From assembly GCF_902167145.1 (NCBI RefSeq), contig NC_050097.1, positions 147,399,982 to 147,463,981 of the forward strand: a stretch of 64,000 nt of DNA, read 5' to 3'. The notes below the pieces were generated by a model. The model worked only from the letters and a program-made list of their open reading frames with translations, had not been told where the DNA came from and made no database searches. Shown in pieces: positions 33,761-45,164 of this stretch (positions are counted from its first letter, which is position 1; every line of letters begins with the position of its first letter). The position numbers were made by a program, and so were the translations under genes. The DNA is from Zea mays (taxonomy: Eukaryota; Streptophyta; Magnoliopsida; Poales; Poaceae).

Positions 33761-36700
33761 TGTCACACCCGGTTTTGAAGGTAAAACGAATGCGAACCAT
33801 GTATGTGTCAGGATCAGAAATTCACGTACACAGTGATTACATAAATGACTCATCATAGCACAATGCTTCGAATTACAATAAAGAGTAAGTAATAATATTA
33901 CAGACTAGAGCCATTTACATAATATAAATCAAAGTACACAGAATCGAAACATAACCAACGTAAACAACCCACCACGGGCAGCTGACTGGGGGAGGTCGCT
34001 AGCCTAATCCTCGAACTCGTCAAAGTCCTGGAACTCCTGGAGATCCGCCTCGACACCTTCTTCTTTACCTGAGCATAGATTGCACCAAAGGCAACCTGGT
34101 GTTTTGTGAAAGCAAGGGTGAGTACACATCAACGTACTCAGCAAATGTCCCGTTTGGCTGTAGTGGACTAGCTTTATGTGGGGTTAAGGTAAAGCAGTTG
34201 CTTTTAGTTGGTCAGGTAATTATTACTAGTAGAGAGCCAGGTTTTAGCATTAACCCAAGATGTTAACTCAAAAGTACCCTTTCCAAACGGAAGGAATACC
34301 ACTTACCATTACTATAGTCATAAACATCATCCTCATCACCACCCGTAATCCAAACATCTCTGATCAAGTATCTCTAATCAATGGAGCTCCCTTGGCCACT
34401 CATAACCGCGAGCACGGCTGATATATCAGTTTCATAACACTCTGCAGAGGTTGCGCACTTTACCCACAAGCCGTGATTCCCTCTCTAGCCCGGGCTTGCA
34501 AGACCCTTATTCACTCCCGAGGTGAATGGCCAGGGATTCACTAAGAAGCCTTTACAAAGATTCCCTGAGGCTGTAGTCGCCCGTTAGGTTTCCTAAATGC
34601 ACCGCACTCCTTCCCAAGGGGCGAACCAACCTTGGCAGAGCGAGCCGCATACACCGAGCACCATTAACGGCACGACGACGAAGCGAACTACACCCCAGTT
34701 CCTCTAATTATTCAGCTAAGGGCGTCCCATTCTACCCTCATGGTTGCACTGTTTTCCCGGACGGTCATCCAACGAACAGGTCCTTACGGAGAGGCACTCG
34801 AGAAACCGCTCGAGCCCCCTAAAGTATCGTCAGTCCAACATCATAATCATAGAGACAACATCGTATCATAAGTGTTCACATCATGTTTATTGATTAAAGT
34901 AAAGCAATAGCATGAAGCTAACCATAATAACCCAAAAAGGTAATCAAGGACAAGGTAAATACAAAGCTAGTCAATCCTTAGGTTGATCATGGTATGCGGG
35001 TTGATGAATTATAAAGTAAATGGGACATAATAGGCCAGAGGACACTTGCCTTCACCAAACAGATACTTAGGGTCTTCAGCCTTGTAGAACTCGAAGAGTT
35101 CGATCTCTTGGTCGTCGAAGCTTGACGTCGATTCCTTGAAGCGCGGAAACAAATCACGATCTAATCGCAACGCGAAGCAAAGACAAACCAGTACAAGCAA
35201 AGAAACATATATATGCATAAGAACATTACACCATACAAGGTAAAACATTATAAAAATGTGCAGAATAAAATAGAGCTCGCTTCTACGGCCACACGAGGGA
35301 AAGAAACGCGTCGGTCGAGGCTACGGTCGAGAGGTTATCGCGTCCACCCTAAACGAGTATTAATTATAATATCTAATTCGACATTATCAAATATAAGTAA
35401 TATCTGTAATTTAGTTCGATTAATCCGCTACACTAATAGCTACCAGTTAAATAAGTAATTTAATTAACACGAGAGATTCTAAGCGAGGCGAATTTACGAC
35501 GCGCGAAAGCACAACAGTGTGCGAACGACGCGCGGACACGCGCGACACAGCACGCGGACGAGGCACGAAACAGTGCGCGCGACCAGCGCGAACGACGCGC
35601 GAATCAGCACGCCACCACGTGCGAAACAACACGCGTGACAGACAAGGAAAACTAAATAGATGTCACGTTTATACTAAACAAATAATAAATAAATAAAAAA
35701 GTAGTTTAGTTAATATTAGTCATGTTAATGTTTATTATTAACGCGCAAGTTGAACGTTACATGCATATTTAATCTAATTGAATATTAATCTAATAAATAT
35801 TAGTCGAGTGAACCTTAAGTTAATTATCTAAAATATATGACCTGACGAATTAACGTTACTAACATGAGTGATTATAGGTGACACGATTTGATAACGCGCA
35901 CGAGTAGCGCGCGATATGCGCGAATGCCACGATATACGAGAACGATTAAATGCACGTCTCGATTACACTAGTCAAATATTGAATCAAAATACTTGAGTTT
36001 GTATTAATCATGTTAACATATATTTATAAAAGTTCAACTTAAAACTATAAATTAGTTTTAGCTTGATTGATATTTTTAATAATCCAACGAACAATTAATT
36101 AATTAGACTTGTATCGCGACAAAATAACGTCACTAACATGTCACTAACACGTTGGCGATATTATTATAAAATTAACGACGCACAACGTGCAAAAACGATG
36201 TGCGCGACGCGCGGACAAACACAACTTAGCGCGAAAATTGTGAGACGACGCGTGCGAAACAACACGCGTGACAGCACGTGAAACAACACTCAAATAACAT
36301 GCGGACCGGATGTGTGGCGCGCGTGCACAAACAATCAAATGGACGACAACCATGCACACGGCGCACGAACAACGTACGACGACACGTGACTTGCGCGCAA
36401 GTCAGACGTGTTGCGCGCGGCGCGAATCGTACGGCAGCGAGGATACAGGCAACGAGGGAGTTTTACATATGGCTTAGATAGTGGGGGTAGATATCTAGGG
36501 ATAGGCTAGGATGGACGTTATTCTCACCTCGGCGACGACGCACAACGAACGGTAGCATGCTGGCGGGGCAGGTACGCAGCAGATAGCGAGGAAGGAAGGG
36601 GGTGGACGGGATCTCACCTTGCGACGACGGCGGACGACGAGGTGTGTTGGGCGTGCAGACAGCGAGCCCGCGCGTGGCTGTTGAACGCGGACGAGGACGA

Positions 36701-37632
36701 GATCTGGCGCGGTGAGGCGGCACCGACGCGGTGGGGAAGGTGCTTGGCGCGGGGCCTCGCCATGCAGAGGTCGTGGCTGGGGAGCCCAGCCGCCATGGCC
36801 GCTCGACCAGCGCGTTGCGCATCCGCCGAGCGGTTTCGGCTCTGAGTGCACATCGCGGGGAGGCAGTTTTTGGAAGATGCACAGGAATGCCTGGAAGCGG
36901 CCCCGCGATGGCCTAGCGCCTGGGCCTGCTGGCCAGTGGGCGGCGCGCCTGGCGTCCTAACCATGCCCACATGCGCGTGGCGGCGGCAGGAGCAGGGTGA
37001 GCGCGGGCGCTGGACCGGCTGGGCACACTGGGCTGCGGGGCGCGAGGCAGTTGGGCCAGCCACTTGACCAGCACGCGTGTAGGCCAGCGGAGCAGAGTTG
37101 ATCATGCGCGTAGTGGGCCGCAGAGGCGCTGGCTGGGCGGGGGAAGGGGAGCGGCCGGGATGCGCACGCAGGCCGTTGGGGAAGGCAGCGGCTGGGCCGC
37201 GCGATGGCGCTGGGCCGGCCACGCTAGGCATGGGGGGCACTGGGCCGCGGGGGCGCGCTGGCTGTGAGGGAGAGGCGCGAGGTGAGCGGGTTGGGCCAGC
37301 CAGGAGGGGAAAGGAGGGATGGGCCCTTTTTCTTTTCTCTCCTATTTTCTATATCTCCTCTTCTTTTCTATTCTCTCTACCAATTCAAATCAAATTCCTT
37401 AATAAATGCATGCTCCACAAAATCACTCATCAAATAAAATATGTTTCGGCATGATGGAACAACAAAACCACCTCTAGTGTTTTATTTTACTAGGCTTATA
37501 TATGGATATAAAACAAAGTAGTTCCTCACTCTTTAGGCAAAAGAAAAGAAAAGCCTGGAAAAGAGAGGGTAACACCTGAATTTGATGGATATTAGAAAAG
37601 AAATTTTATACCCCCAAATTCAGGGTGTTACA
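33761..37632 (-). repeat. 3' LTR of element F (3,872 bp)
   Basis: It starts TGTCACACCC and ends GGTGTTACA. It contains very GC-rich stretches (36,500-37,320) that produce long meaningless ORFs on both strands, and many CGCGCG-type words around 35,480-35,640 and 36,180-36,440. It is matched by 40,522-43,818 plus 53,172-53,388. Confidence 0.9.
34119..34140. repeat. Inverted repeat (putative stem-loop) in LTR of element F
   Basis: TGAGTA and TACTCA are separated by ten bases. The same structure is at 40,880-40,901 in the other LTR. Confidence 0.65.
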
Positions 37633-40521
37633 AATCTAACCCCCTTAACAGGAATCTCGCCCTCGAGATTCAAAAAGAGGCTAGCAAGAAAATGAGATTG
37701 GTTCATCGGTTGATCATGGCTTTCTTTGGTTGACTTTGACTCTACAAGCTTAACTTGTGGACTGGCTTCTTTGACCTTCAGATGCTTGAGACCGATTGAT
37801 GCAATTCTTGAGGATCTCCTGGACCTATGGGTTAGGACCCACACACGCTTTCGCTGCACAACTCTGATCTTGTTGGTTGACGTTGATCGCATTGTGTTCA
37901 TTGGGGTTAGCGGGTAACCCCCTTAACAGGAGCGTTGATATGCACTTGGTGAAGATGTTGTCGACTCTGATCTTGACTGATTTGGAGGAGTTGAAGATTG
38001 CCAAATGGACAGGTGTAAGAGGAAAGAATAGCGAGAAAAGGTAAGTATAGACGGATTGGAGAGAGCAGGGGGAGAACCCAACTACTTAACTCTATGGCAC
38101 TCACCTAGTAAACAGATTCCATTGCGAACAAGGGCCACAACACATCAACACTCATTCCAAAGAAGCAAATCAGTCATAGCAGAAGGACAAACATCATGAG
38201 CACACAGCAACAAACATCTCGTTGCTACAGGTTAATGTTAACTAGATGGTGGTCTTTCCTTACAAAGGGAGAAACTACTCTAAGGCCAACGAAAGGCAAG
38301 GGGAATAATAAGACATGCATGATAGGGGCATGAGCATAATAAAGGATGGGGCTAAAGCAAGGATTGTAACCAGCAAGGGAGAGAATGCAACCAAAGTCAG
38401 GATAGGTAAAACAACATTCTCAAATCGAGATGGGAAAGATGATATTTCAAAAGGTAGGCATAAGATAACATCATGGAAAGATCTAGATATTAGGAAGGTA
38501 AGGGTGATATCGAGCAAAAGCTAAGACTTGCAACGCGACAGAAGAAGAGGGAACGAACAAGAGTGGGATGGGCAAGACACCACTCTTGAAATGAAATGGG
38601 AGAGGCGGCTTTAAAATGCAGGTATAGTATAAGCATCAAGCTAAAGATCGAGGGATGACAAGGGTTAAGGTGATAATGGACAAACACACAATAAAGGATG
38701 TATTTTAGACAAGACTTGCATGGCGTCAAAGAAGGGGGAGCAGCCAATGGCGAAATAGGTAAGACATTATCCTCGAACAAGGATGGAAAAGAGAAGGCTT
38801 TTAAAGGGGAGGTTCAAAGTAAGCATGAAGGTAAGGGTATGAATATTACAAGGGCTAAAGGTGATACCGAACAAGAATGTAAAAGAGGAAGTAAATGTGC
38901 ATAAGAACCAAGGATATAAGTACCACAAAGGATGAAGTTCAGACAAGATATGCAAGTGGAAAAGAAGAGGATACGTCCAAGGGCCAGATAGGTAAACTGT
39001 CACTCTCAAATTGAGGTGGAAGAGGGGATTTTTAAGAAGTAGGAATAAAGATGAGTATCAAGGCAAGATCGATGGACAACAAGGCGAGGGTGATAGCAAA
39101 TAAAAACACAGCAAGGGATGAAATTAACACAAAGCTTGTAAGGCAACAAGAAGTGAAAACAAATCAAGGGAGAGATGGGTAACTCACAACTCTTAGACTG
39201 GGTTGAAAGAAAGGGGAGGCTTTTAAAGGATAAGTTCAACGTAAGCATTTAGGTAAAGATACAGATATTACAAGGGTTAAAGGCAATAACAGACAAGGGT
39301 GTAAGGGAAGAGGTGAAAGTACAGGGGAACCAAGGGTATGAGTATAATAAATAATGAAGCTAAGGCCAGGCTGGCGCGTGGCAAATATGAGGTTACGAGA
39401 AAAAGGCGGGATAAGTAGAATACCACTCCCGAAACGAGATGGGAAGTTGGAGATTTTAGATAACAGACATAATGTCATCACAAGGTAGGATAGAGTGATG
39501 AGAAGGGTAAAGGAGATGACAAACAAAACACAACAAAGGATAGAGTTAAAACTCGCAGGTGACAAAGAAGAGGATACGACCAAGGAAAAAGTAGGTACAA
39601 TATAATGCTCAGATTGAGATGGAAAAGAGGATATTTTAAAGGCTGGTATAAGATAAACCTCAAGGTAAGATACAGAGGTGATAAGGGTAAATGTGATAAT
39701 GATGAAAAGCATAACCATGGACAGAGTTAAGGCAAGACTGACATAGTGGAGAAAACAAGCAAGGGGAAGATAGGTAAGGTTCAACAAAATGGTTGTAGCA
39801 AAGAAAATTATTTACCAAGTGGAGTTGCAAGGAGACAACGAGATTACCAAGGATATACAAAGTAAAATGACCGTTCATGGATCATTAAGAAACCAGGGTG
39901 GTCAAGATTATGTAAGTTGAAATGTCTTAAACAAATATTGGGGTATGAAGATAAGCATACATAAAAAATACGATAGTATGCAAGATTCTAAGGACACGAG
40001 TATACTAAAAGCAATGGAGTAGAAATTGTTGAAAGATAATGACTTAACAACGGAACAGGAAAGGGTCTCAGAAGACAGGAAGGTCATGGTCATATAAACT
40101 GAAATGTTTAAGTAGGCGGTAAAAATTTAGAGGCAAGTATTTGAAACAAGAGAATTGAAGAATTCAGGCATATGCGTATGTCAATACCGAAGGACTAGAG
40201 TTTGCCAAATGGTACAATTTAATGACAAAAGAGGAAAGAATCCCAAAAGACAAGAAGGTTATGGTCAGGGGACATCTACAAAGATGTCGCAAGCACAAGA
40301 GTGAGATCAGTTCTAATAGATTGAGAGGAGTATAGACCATACTAGAATAAAATACTTTTGGCAAGGGGGCATATAAGAAGACAACATAGAATTAGTCGAG
40401 GTGACTAATATTTTGACGCAGAATCAAGGATGGGGTGAAGTAATAATCAATAAGTCCTTAAACCAGCCAATGCTACTCTAGGCTAGCGGTCCTACAGTCA
40501 GCACGACTTTGATACCACTTA
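37633..40521 (-). other. Noncoding internal domain of element F, degenerate tandem repeats
   Basis: The region is purine-rich on the plus strand. Only low-complexity Leu/Ser/Phe-rich minus ORFs exist, with no gag, RT or integrase motif. A motif of the form GATRGGTAA...CTC-AA-T-GAGATGG recurs near 38,400, 38,566, 38,753, 38,985, 39,173, 39,408, 39,588 and 39,768. Each is followed by an AAGG-rich block ending CAAGGGTTAAAGGTGATAA-like. Spacing is about 165-235 bp. Confidence 0.7.
40507..40517 (-). other. Primer binding site of element F
   Basis: The minus strand reads TGGTATCAAAG four bases inside the 5' LTR boundary, the initiator-Met tRNA type. Confidence 0.85.
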
Positions 40522-43500
40522 TGTCACACCCGGTTTTGAAGGTAAACCGAATGCGAACCATGTACGTGCCAGGATCAGAAATTCACGTACACAGTGATTA
40601 CATAAATGACTCATCATAGCACAATGCTTCGAATTACAATAAAGAGTAAGTAATAATATTACAGACTAAAGCCATTTACATAATATAAATCAAAGTACAC
40701 AGAATCGAAACGTAGCCAACGTAAACAACCCACCACAGGTAGCTGACTGGGGGAGGTCGCTAGCCTAATCCTCGAACTCGTCGAAGTCCTGGAACTCCTG
40801 GAGATCCGCCTCGACACCTTCTTCTTTACCTGAGCATAGATTGCACCAAAGGCAACCTGGTGTTTTGTGAAAGCAAGGGTGAGTACACATCAACGTACTC
40901 AGCAAATGTCCCGTTTGGCTGTAGTGGACTAGCTTTATGTGGGGTTAAGGCAAAGCAGTTGCTTTTAGTTGGTCAGGTAATTATTACTAGTAGAGAGCCA
41001 GGTTTTAGCATTAACCCAAGTTGTTAACCCAAAAGTACCCTTTCCAAACGGAATGAATACCACTTACCATTACTATAGTCATAAACATCATCCTCATCAC
41101 CACCCGTAATCCAAACATCTCTGATCAAGTATCTCTAATCAATGGAGCTCCCTTGGCCGCTCATAACCGCGAGCACGACTGATATATCAGTTTCATAACA
41201 CTCTGCAGAGGTTGCGCACTTTACCCACAAGCTGTGATTCCCTCTCTAGCCGGGGCTTGCAAGACCCTTATTCACTCCCGAGGTGAATGGCCAGGGATTC
41301 ACTACGAAGCCTTTATAAAGATTCACTGAGGTTGTAGCCGCCTGTTAGGTTTCCTAAATGCACCGCACTCTTCCCCAAGGGGTGAACCAACCTTGGCAGA
41401 GCGAGCCGCATACACCGAGCCCCATTAATGGCACGACGGCGAAGCAAACTACACCCCAGTTCCTCTAATTATTCAGCTAAGGGCGTCCCATTCTACCCTC
41501 ATGGTTGCACTGTTTTCCCGGGCGGTCATCCAACGAACAAGTCCTTACGGAGAGGCACTCGAGAAACCGCTCGAGCCCTCTAAAGTATCGCCAGTCCAAC
41601 ATCATAATCATAGAGACAACATCGTATCATAAGCGTTCACATCATGTTTATTGATTAAAGTAAAGCAATAGCATGAAGCTAACCATAATAACCCAAAAAG
41701 GTAATCAAGGACAAGGTAAATACAAAGCTAGTCAATCCTTAGGTTGATCATGGTATGCGGGTTGATGAATTATAAAGTAAATGGGACATAATAGGTCAGA
41801 GGACACTTGCCTTCACCAAACAGATGCTCAGGGTCTTCAGCCTTGTAGAACTCGAAGAGTTCGATCTCTTGGTCGCCGAAGCTTGACGTCGATTCCTCGA
41901 AGCGCGGAAACAAATCGCGATCTAATCGCAACGCGAAGCGAAGACGAACCAGTACAAGCAAAGGAACATATATATGCATAAGAACATTACGCCATACAAG
42001 GTAAAACATTATAAAAATGTGTAGAATAAAATAGAACTCGCTTCTACGGCCACACAAGGGAAAGAAACGCGTCGATCGAGGCTATGGTCGAGAGGTTATC
42101 GCGTCCACCCTAAACGAGTATTAATCATAATATCTAAGGGCGTGTTCGGCTGGCTACAAGCCGACACTGTTGCAGCTGTTTGGATTGCTGCAGCTGCAAT
42201 CCATAGAGAGAAAAATACTGTAGAAGCCGCAGCCGCAGCCGGATTGCAGCCGCAGCAAGCCGCAGCGAACAAGCTGTAATTCGACATTATCAAATATAAG
42301 TAATATCTGTAATTTAGTTCGATTAATCCGCTACACTAATAGCTACTAGTTAAATAAGTAATTTAATTAACACGAGAGATTCTAAGCGAGGCGAATTTAC
42401 GACGCGCGAAATAGCATGATAGCGTGCGAACGACGCGCGGACACGCGCGACACAGCACGCGGACGAGGCATGAAACAGTGCGCACGACCAGCGCGAACGA
42501 CGCGCGAATCAGCACGCCACCACGTGCGAAACAACACGCGTGGCAGACAAGAAAAACTAAATAGATGACACGTTTATACTAAACAAATAATAAATAAATA
42601 AAAAAGTAGTTTAGTTAATATTAGTCATGTTAATGTTTATTATTAACGCGCAAGTTGAACGTTACATGCATATTTAATCTAATTGAATATTAATCTAATA
42701 AATATTAGTCGAGTGAACCTTAAGTTAATTATCTAAAATATATGACCTGACGAATTAACGTTACTAACATGAGTGATTATAGGTGACACGGTTTGATAAC
42801 GCGCACGAGTAGCGCGCGATATGCGCGAATGCCACGATATACGAGAACGATTAAACGCACGTCGCGATTACACTAGTCAAGTATTGAATCAAAATACTTG
42901 AGTTTGTATTAATCATGTTAACATATATTTATAAAAGTACAACTTAAAACTATAAATTAGTTTTAGCTTGATTGATATTTTTAATAATCTAACGAACAAT
43001 TAATTAATTAGACTTGTATCGCGACAAAATAATGTCACTAACATGTCACTAACACGTTGGCGATATTATTATAAAATTAACGACGCACAACGTACAAAAA
43101 CGATGTGTGCGACGCGCGGACAAACACGACTTAGCGCGAAAAACGTGAGACGACGCGTGCGAAACAGCACGCGCGACAGCACGTGAAACAACACTCAAAT
43201 AACATGCGGACCAGATGTGTGGCGCGCGTGCACAAACAATCAAATGGACGACAACCATGCACACGGCGCGCGAACAACGCACGACGACACGTGACTTGCG
43301 CGCAAGTCAGACGTGTTGCGCGCGGCGCGAATCGTACGGCAGCGATACAGGCAACGAGGGAGTTTTACATATGGCTTAGATAGTGGGGGTAGACATCTAG
43401 GGATAGGCCAGGATGGACACTATTCTCACCTCGGCGACGACGCGCAACGAACAGTAGCATGCTGGCGGGGCGGGTACGCAGCAGATAGCGAGGAAGGAAG

Positions 43501-43818
43501 GGGGTGGACGGGATCTCACCTTGTGACGACGACGGACGGCGAGGTGTGTTGGGCGTGCAGACAGCGAGCCCGCGTGTGGCTGTTGAACGCGAACGAGGAC
43601 GAGAGCTGGCGCGGCGAGGCGGCGTCGACGCGGTGGGGAAGGTGCTTGGCGCGGGGCCTCGCCTTGCAGACGTCGTGGCTGGGGAGCCCAGCCGCCATGG
43701 CTGCTCGACCAGCGCGTTGCGCATCCGCCGGGCAGTTTCGGCTCTAAGCGCACATCGCGGGGAGGCAGTTTTTGGAAGATGCACAGGAACGCCTGGAAGC
43801 GGCCCCGCGATGGCCTAG
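40522..43818 (-). repeat. 5' LTR of element F, part (continues at 53,172)
   Basis: It is colinear with 33,761-36,915 except for a 142-bp MITE plus duplication at 42,138-42,279. It is interrupted at CCTAG by Sirevirus G. The remainder visible is 53,172-53,388, then element H. Confidence 0.9.
42135..42279. mobile_element. Tourist-like (PIF/Harbinger) MITE, 139 bp, TAA duplication
   Basis: The element is 42,138-42,276 with TAA at 42,135-42,137 and 42,277-42,279. The other LTR of element F has the empty site (TCTAATTCG at about 35,370). The ends GGGCGTGTTCGGCT and the reverse complement of AGCCGCAGCGAACAAGCTG are imperfect inverted repeats. No ORF of its own. Confidence 0.9.
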
Positions 43819-45116
43819 TGAAAGGGAATTAGGCTTACACCTATTTCCTAAATGATTTTGGTGGTTGAATTGCCCAACACAAATAATTGGACTAACTAGT
43901 TTGCTCTAGTGTATAAGTTATACAGGTGCCAAAGGTTCACACTTAGCCAATAAAAACACCAAGTTTTGGGGTTCAACAAAAGAGCAAAGGGATAACCGAA
44001 GGCACCTCTGGTCTGGCGCACCGGACTGTCCGGTGTGCCACCGGACAATGTCCGGTGCACCAGGGGACTTCACGCTGAACTCTTCACCTTCGGGAAAATC
44101 CAGAGGTGCTCCGCTATAATTCACCGGACTGTCCGTTGTACACCAGACAGTGTCCGGTGCCCCAAGGAAGAGCGGCTCTGGAACTCGTCAGCCTCGGGAA
44201 ATTGCTCCGCTATAATTCATCGGACTGTCCGGTGTACACCGGACTGTCCGGTGAGCCAGCGGAGCAACGACTACTTCGCGCCAACAGTCACCTGCAGGCG
44301 CATTTAATGCGCGCTAGAAGCGCGCAGAAGTCAGGCACGCGCTTGCTGGCACACCGGACACTCTACAGTACATGTCCGGTGTGCCACCGGACATCCAGGC
44401 GGGCCCAGAAGACAGAGCTCCAACGGTCGAATCCCAACGGCCTGGTGACGTGGCTGGCGCACCGGACATGTCCGGTGTGCACTGGACTGTCCGGTGCACC
44501 ATGCGACAGACAGCCCCACCAAACGACTAGTTTGGTGGTTGGGGCTATAAATACCCCCAACCACCCCGCATTCAAGTCATCCAAGTTTTCCCACTTCAAC
44601 TACTTACAAGAGCTCTAGCATTTAATTCTAGACACACCCAAGTGATCAAATCCTCTCCAAACTCCACACAACGCCCTAGTGATTAGAGAGAGAGATTTGC
44701 TTGTGTTCTTTCGAGCTTTTGCGCTTGGATTGCTTTCTTCTTTCTTTGATTCTTCATTGCGATCAAACTCACTTGTAATTGAGGCAAGAGACACCAATCT
44801 TGTGGTGGTCCTTGTGGGAACTTTGTGTTCCAAGTGATTGAGAAGAAAAGCTCACTCGGTCCGAGGGACCGTTTGAGAGAGGGAAAAGGGTTGAAAGAGA
44901 CCCGGTCTTTGTGACCACCTCAACGGGGAGTAGGTTTGCGAGAACCAAACCTCGGTAAAACAAATCCGTGTGTCACACCTCTTATTTGCTTGCGATTTGT
45001 TTTGCACCCTCTCTCGCGGACTCAATTATATTTCTAATGCTAACCCGGCTTGTAGTTGTGATTATTTTTGAGAATTTCAGTTTCGCCCTATTGACCCCCC
45101 CTCTAGGCGACTTTCA
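43819..45116 (+). repeat. 5' LTR of Sirevirus G (1,298 bp)
   Basis: The ends are TGAAAG and CTTTCA. U3 (43,990-44,510) carries many CCGGAC/GTCCGG palindromes. The promoter TATAAATA is at 44,546-44,553. Confidence 0.93.
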
Positions 45117-45118
45117 AT

Positions 45119-45130
45119 TGGTATCAAAGC
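45119..45130 (+). other. Primer binding site of Sirevirus G
   Basis: TGGTATCAAAGC lies two bases after the 5' LTR, initiator-Met tRNA type. Confidence 0.9.
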
Positions 45131-45164
45131 CCGGTGCTTCATTAGAGCCTAACCGCTCGAAGTA

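Noticed and set aside
36463..37454. Long Arg/Pro/Ala-rich ORFs on both strands
   Set aside because: They lie in a very GC-rich LTR segment of element F, are mirrored in several frames and recur in the second LTR; no codon or domain signal.
38400..39790. Regularly spaced repeats that might suggest a CRISPR array or satellite
   Set aside because: Units are long (165-235 bp), degenerate, unevenly spaced and enclosed by PBS and PPT of a plant retrotransposon.
38275..40364. Several Leu/Ser/Phe-rich minus-strand ORFs that look like membrane proteins
   Set aside because: They are products of purine-rich degenerate repeats on the opposite strand; composition bias, no conserved motif.
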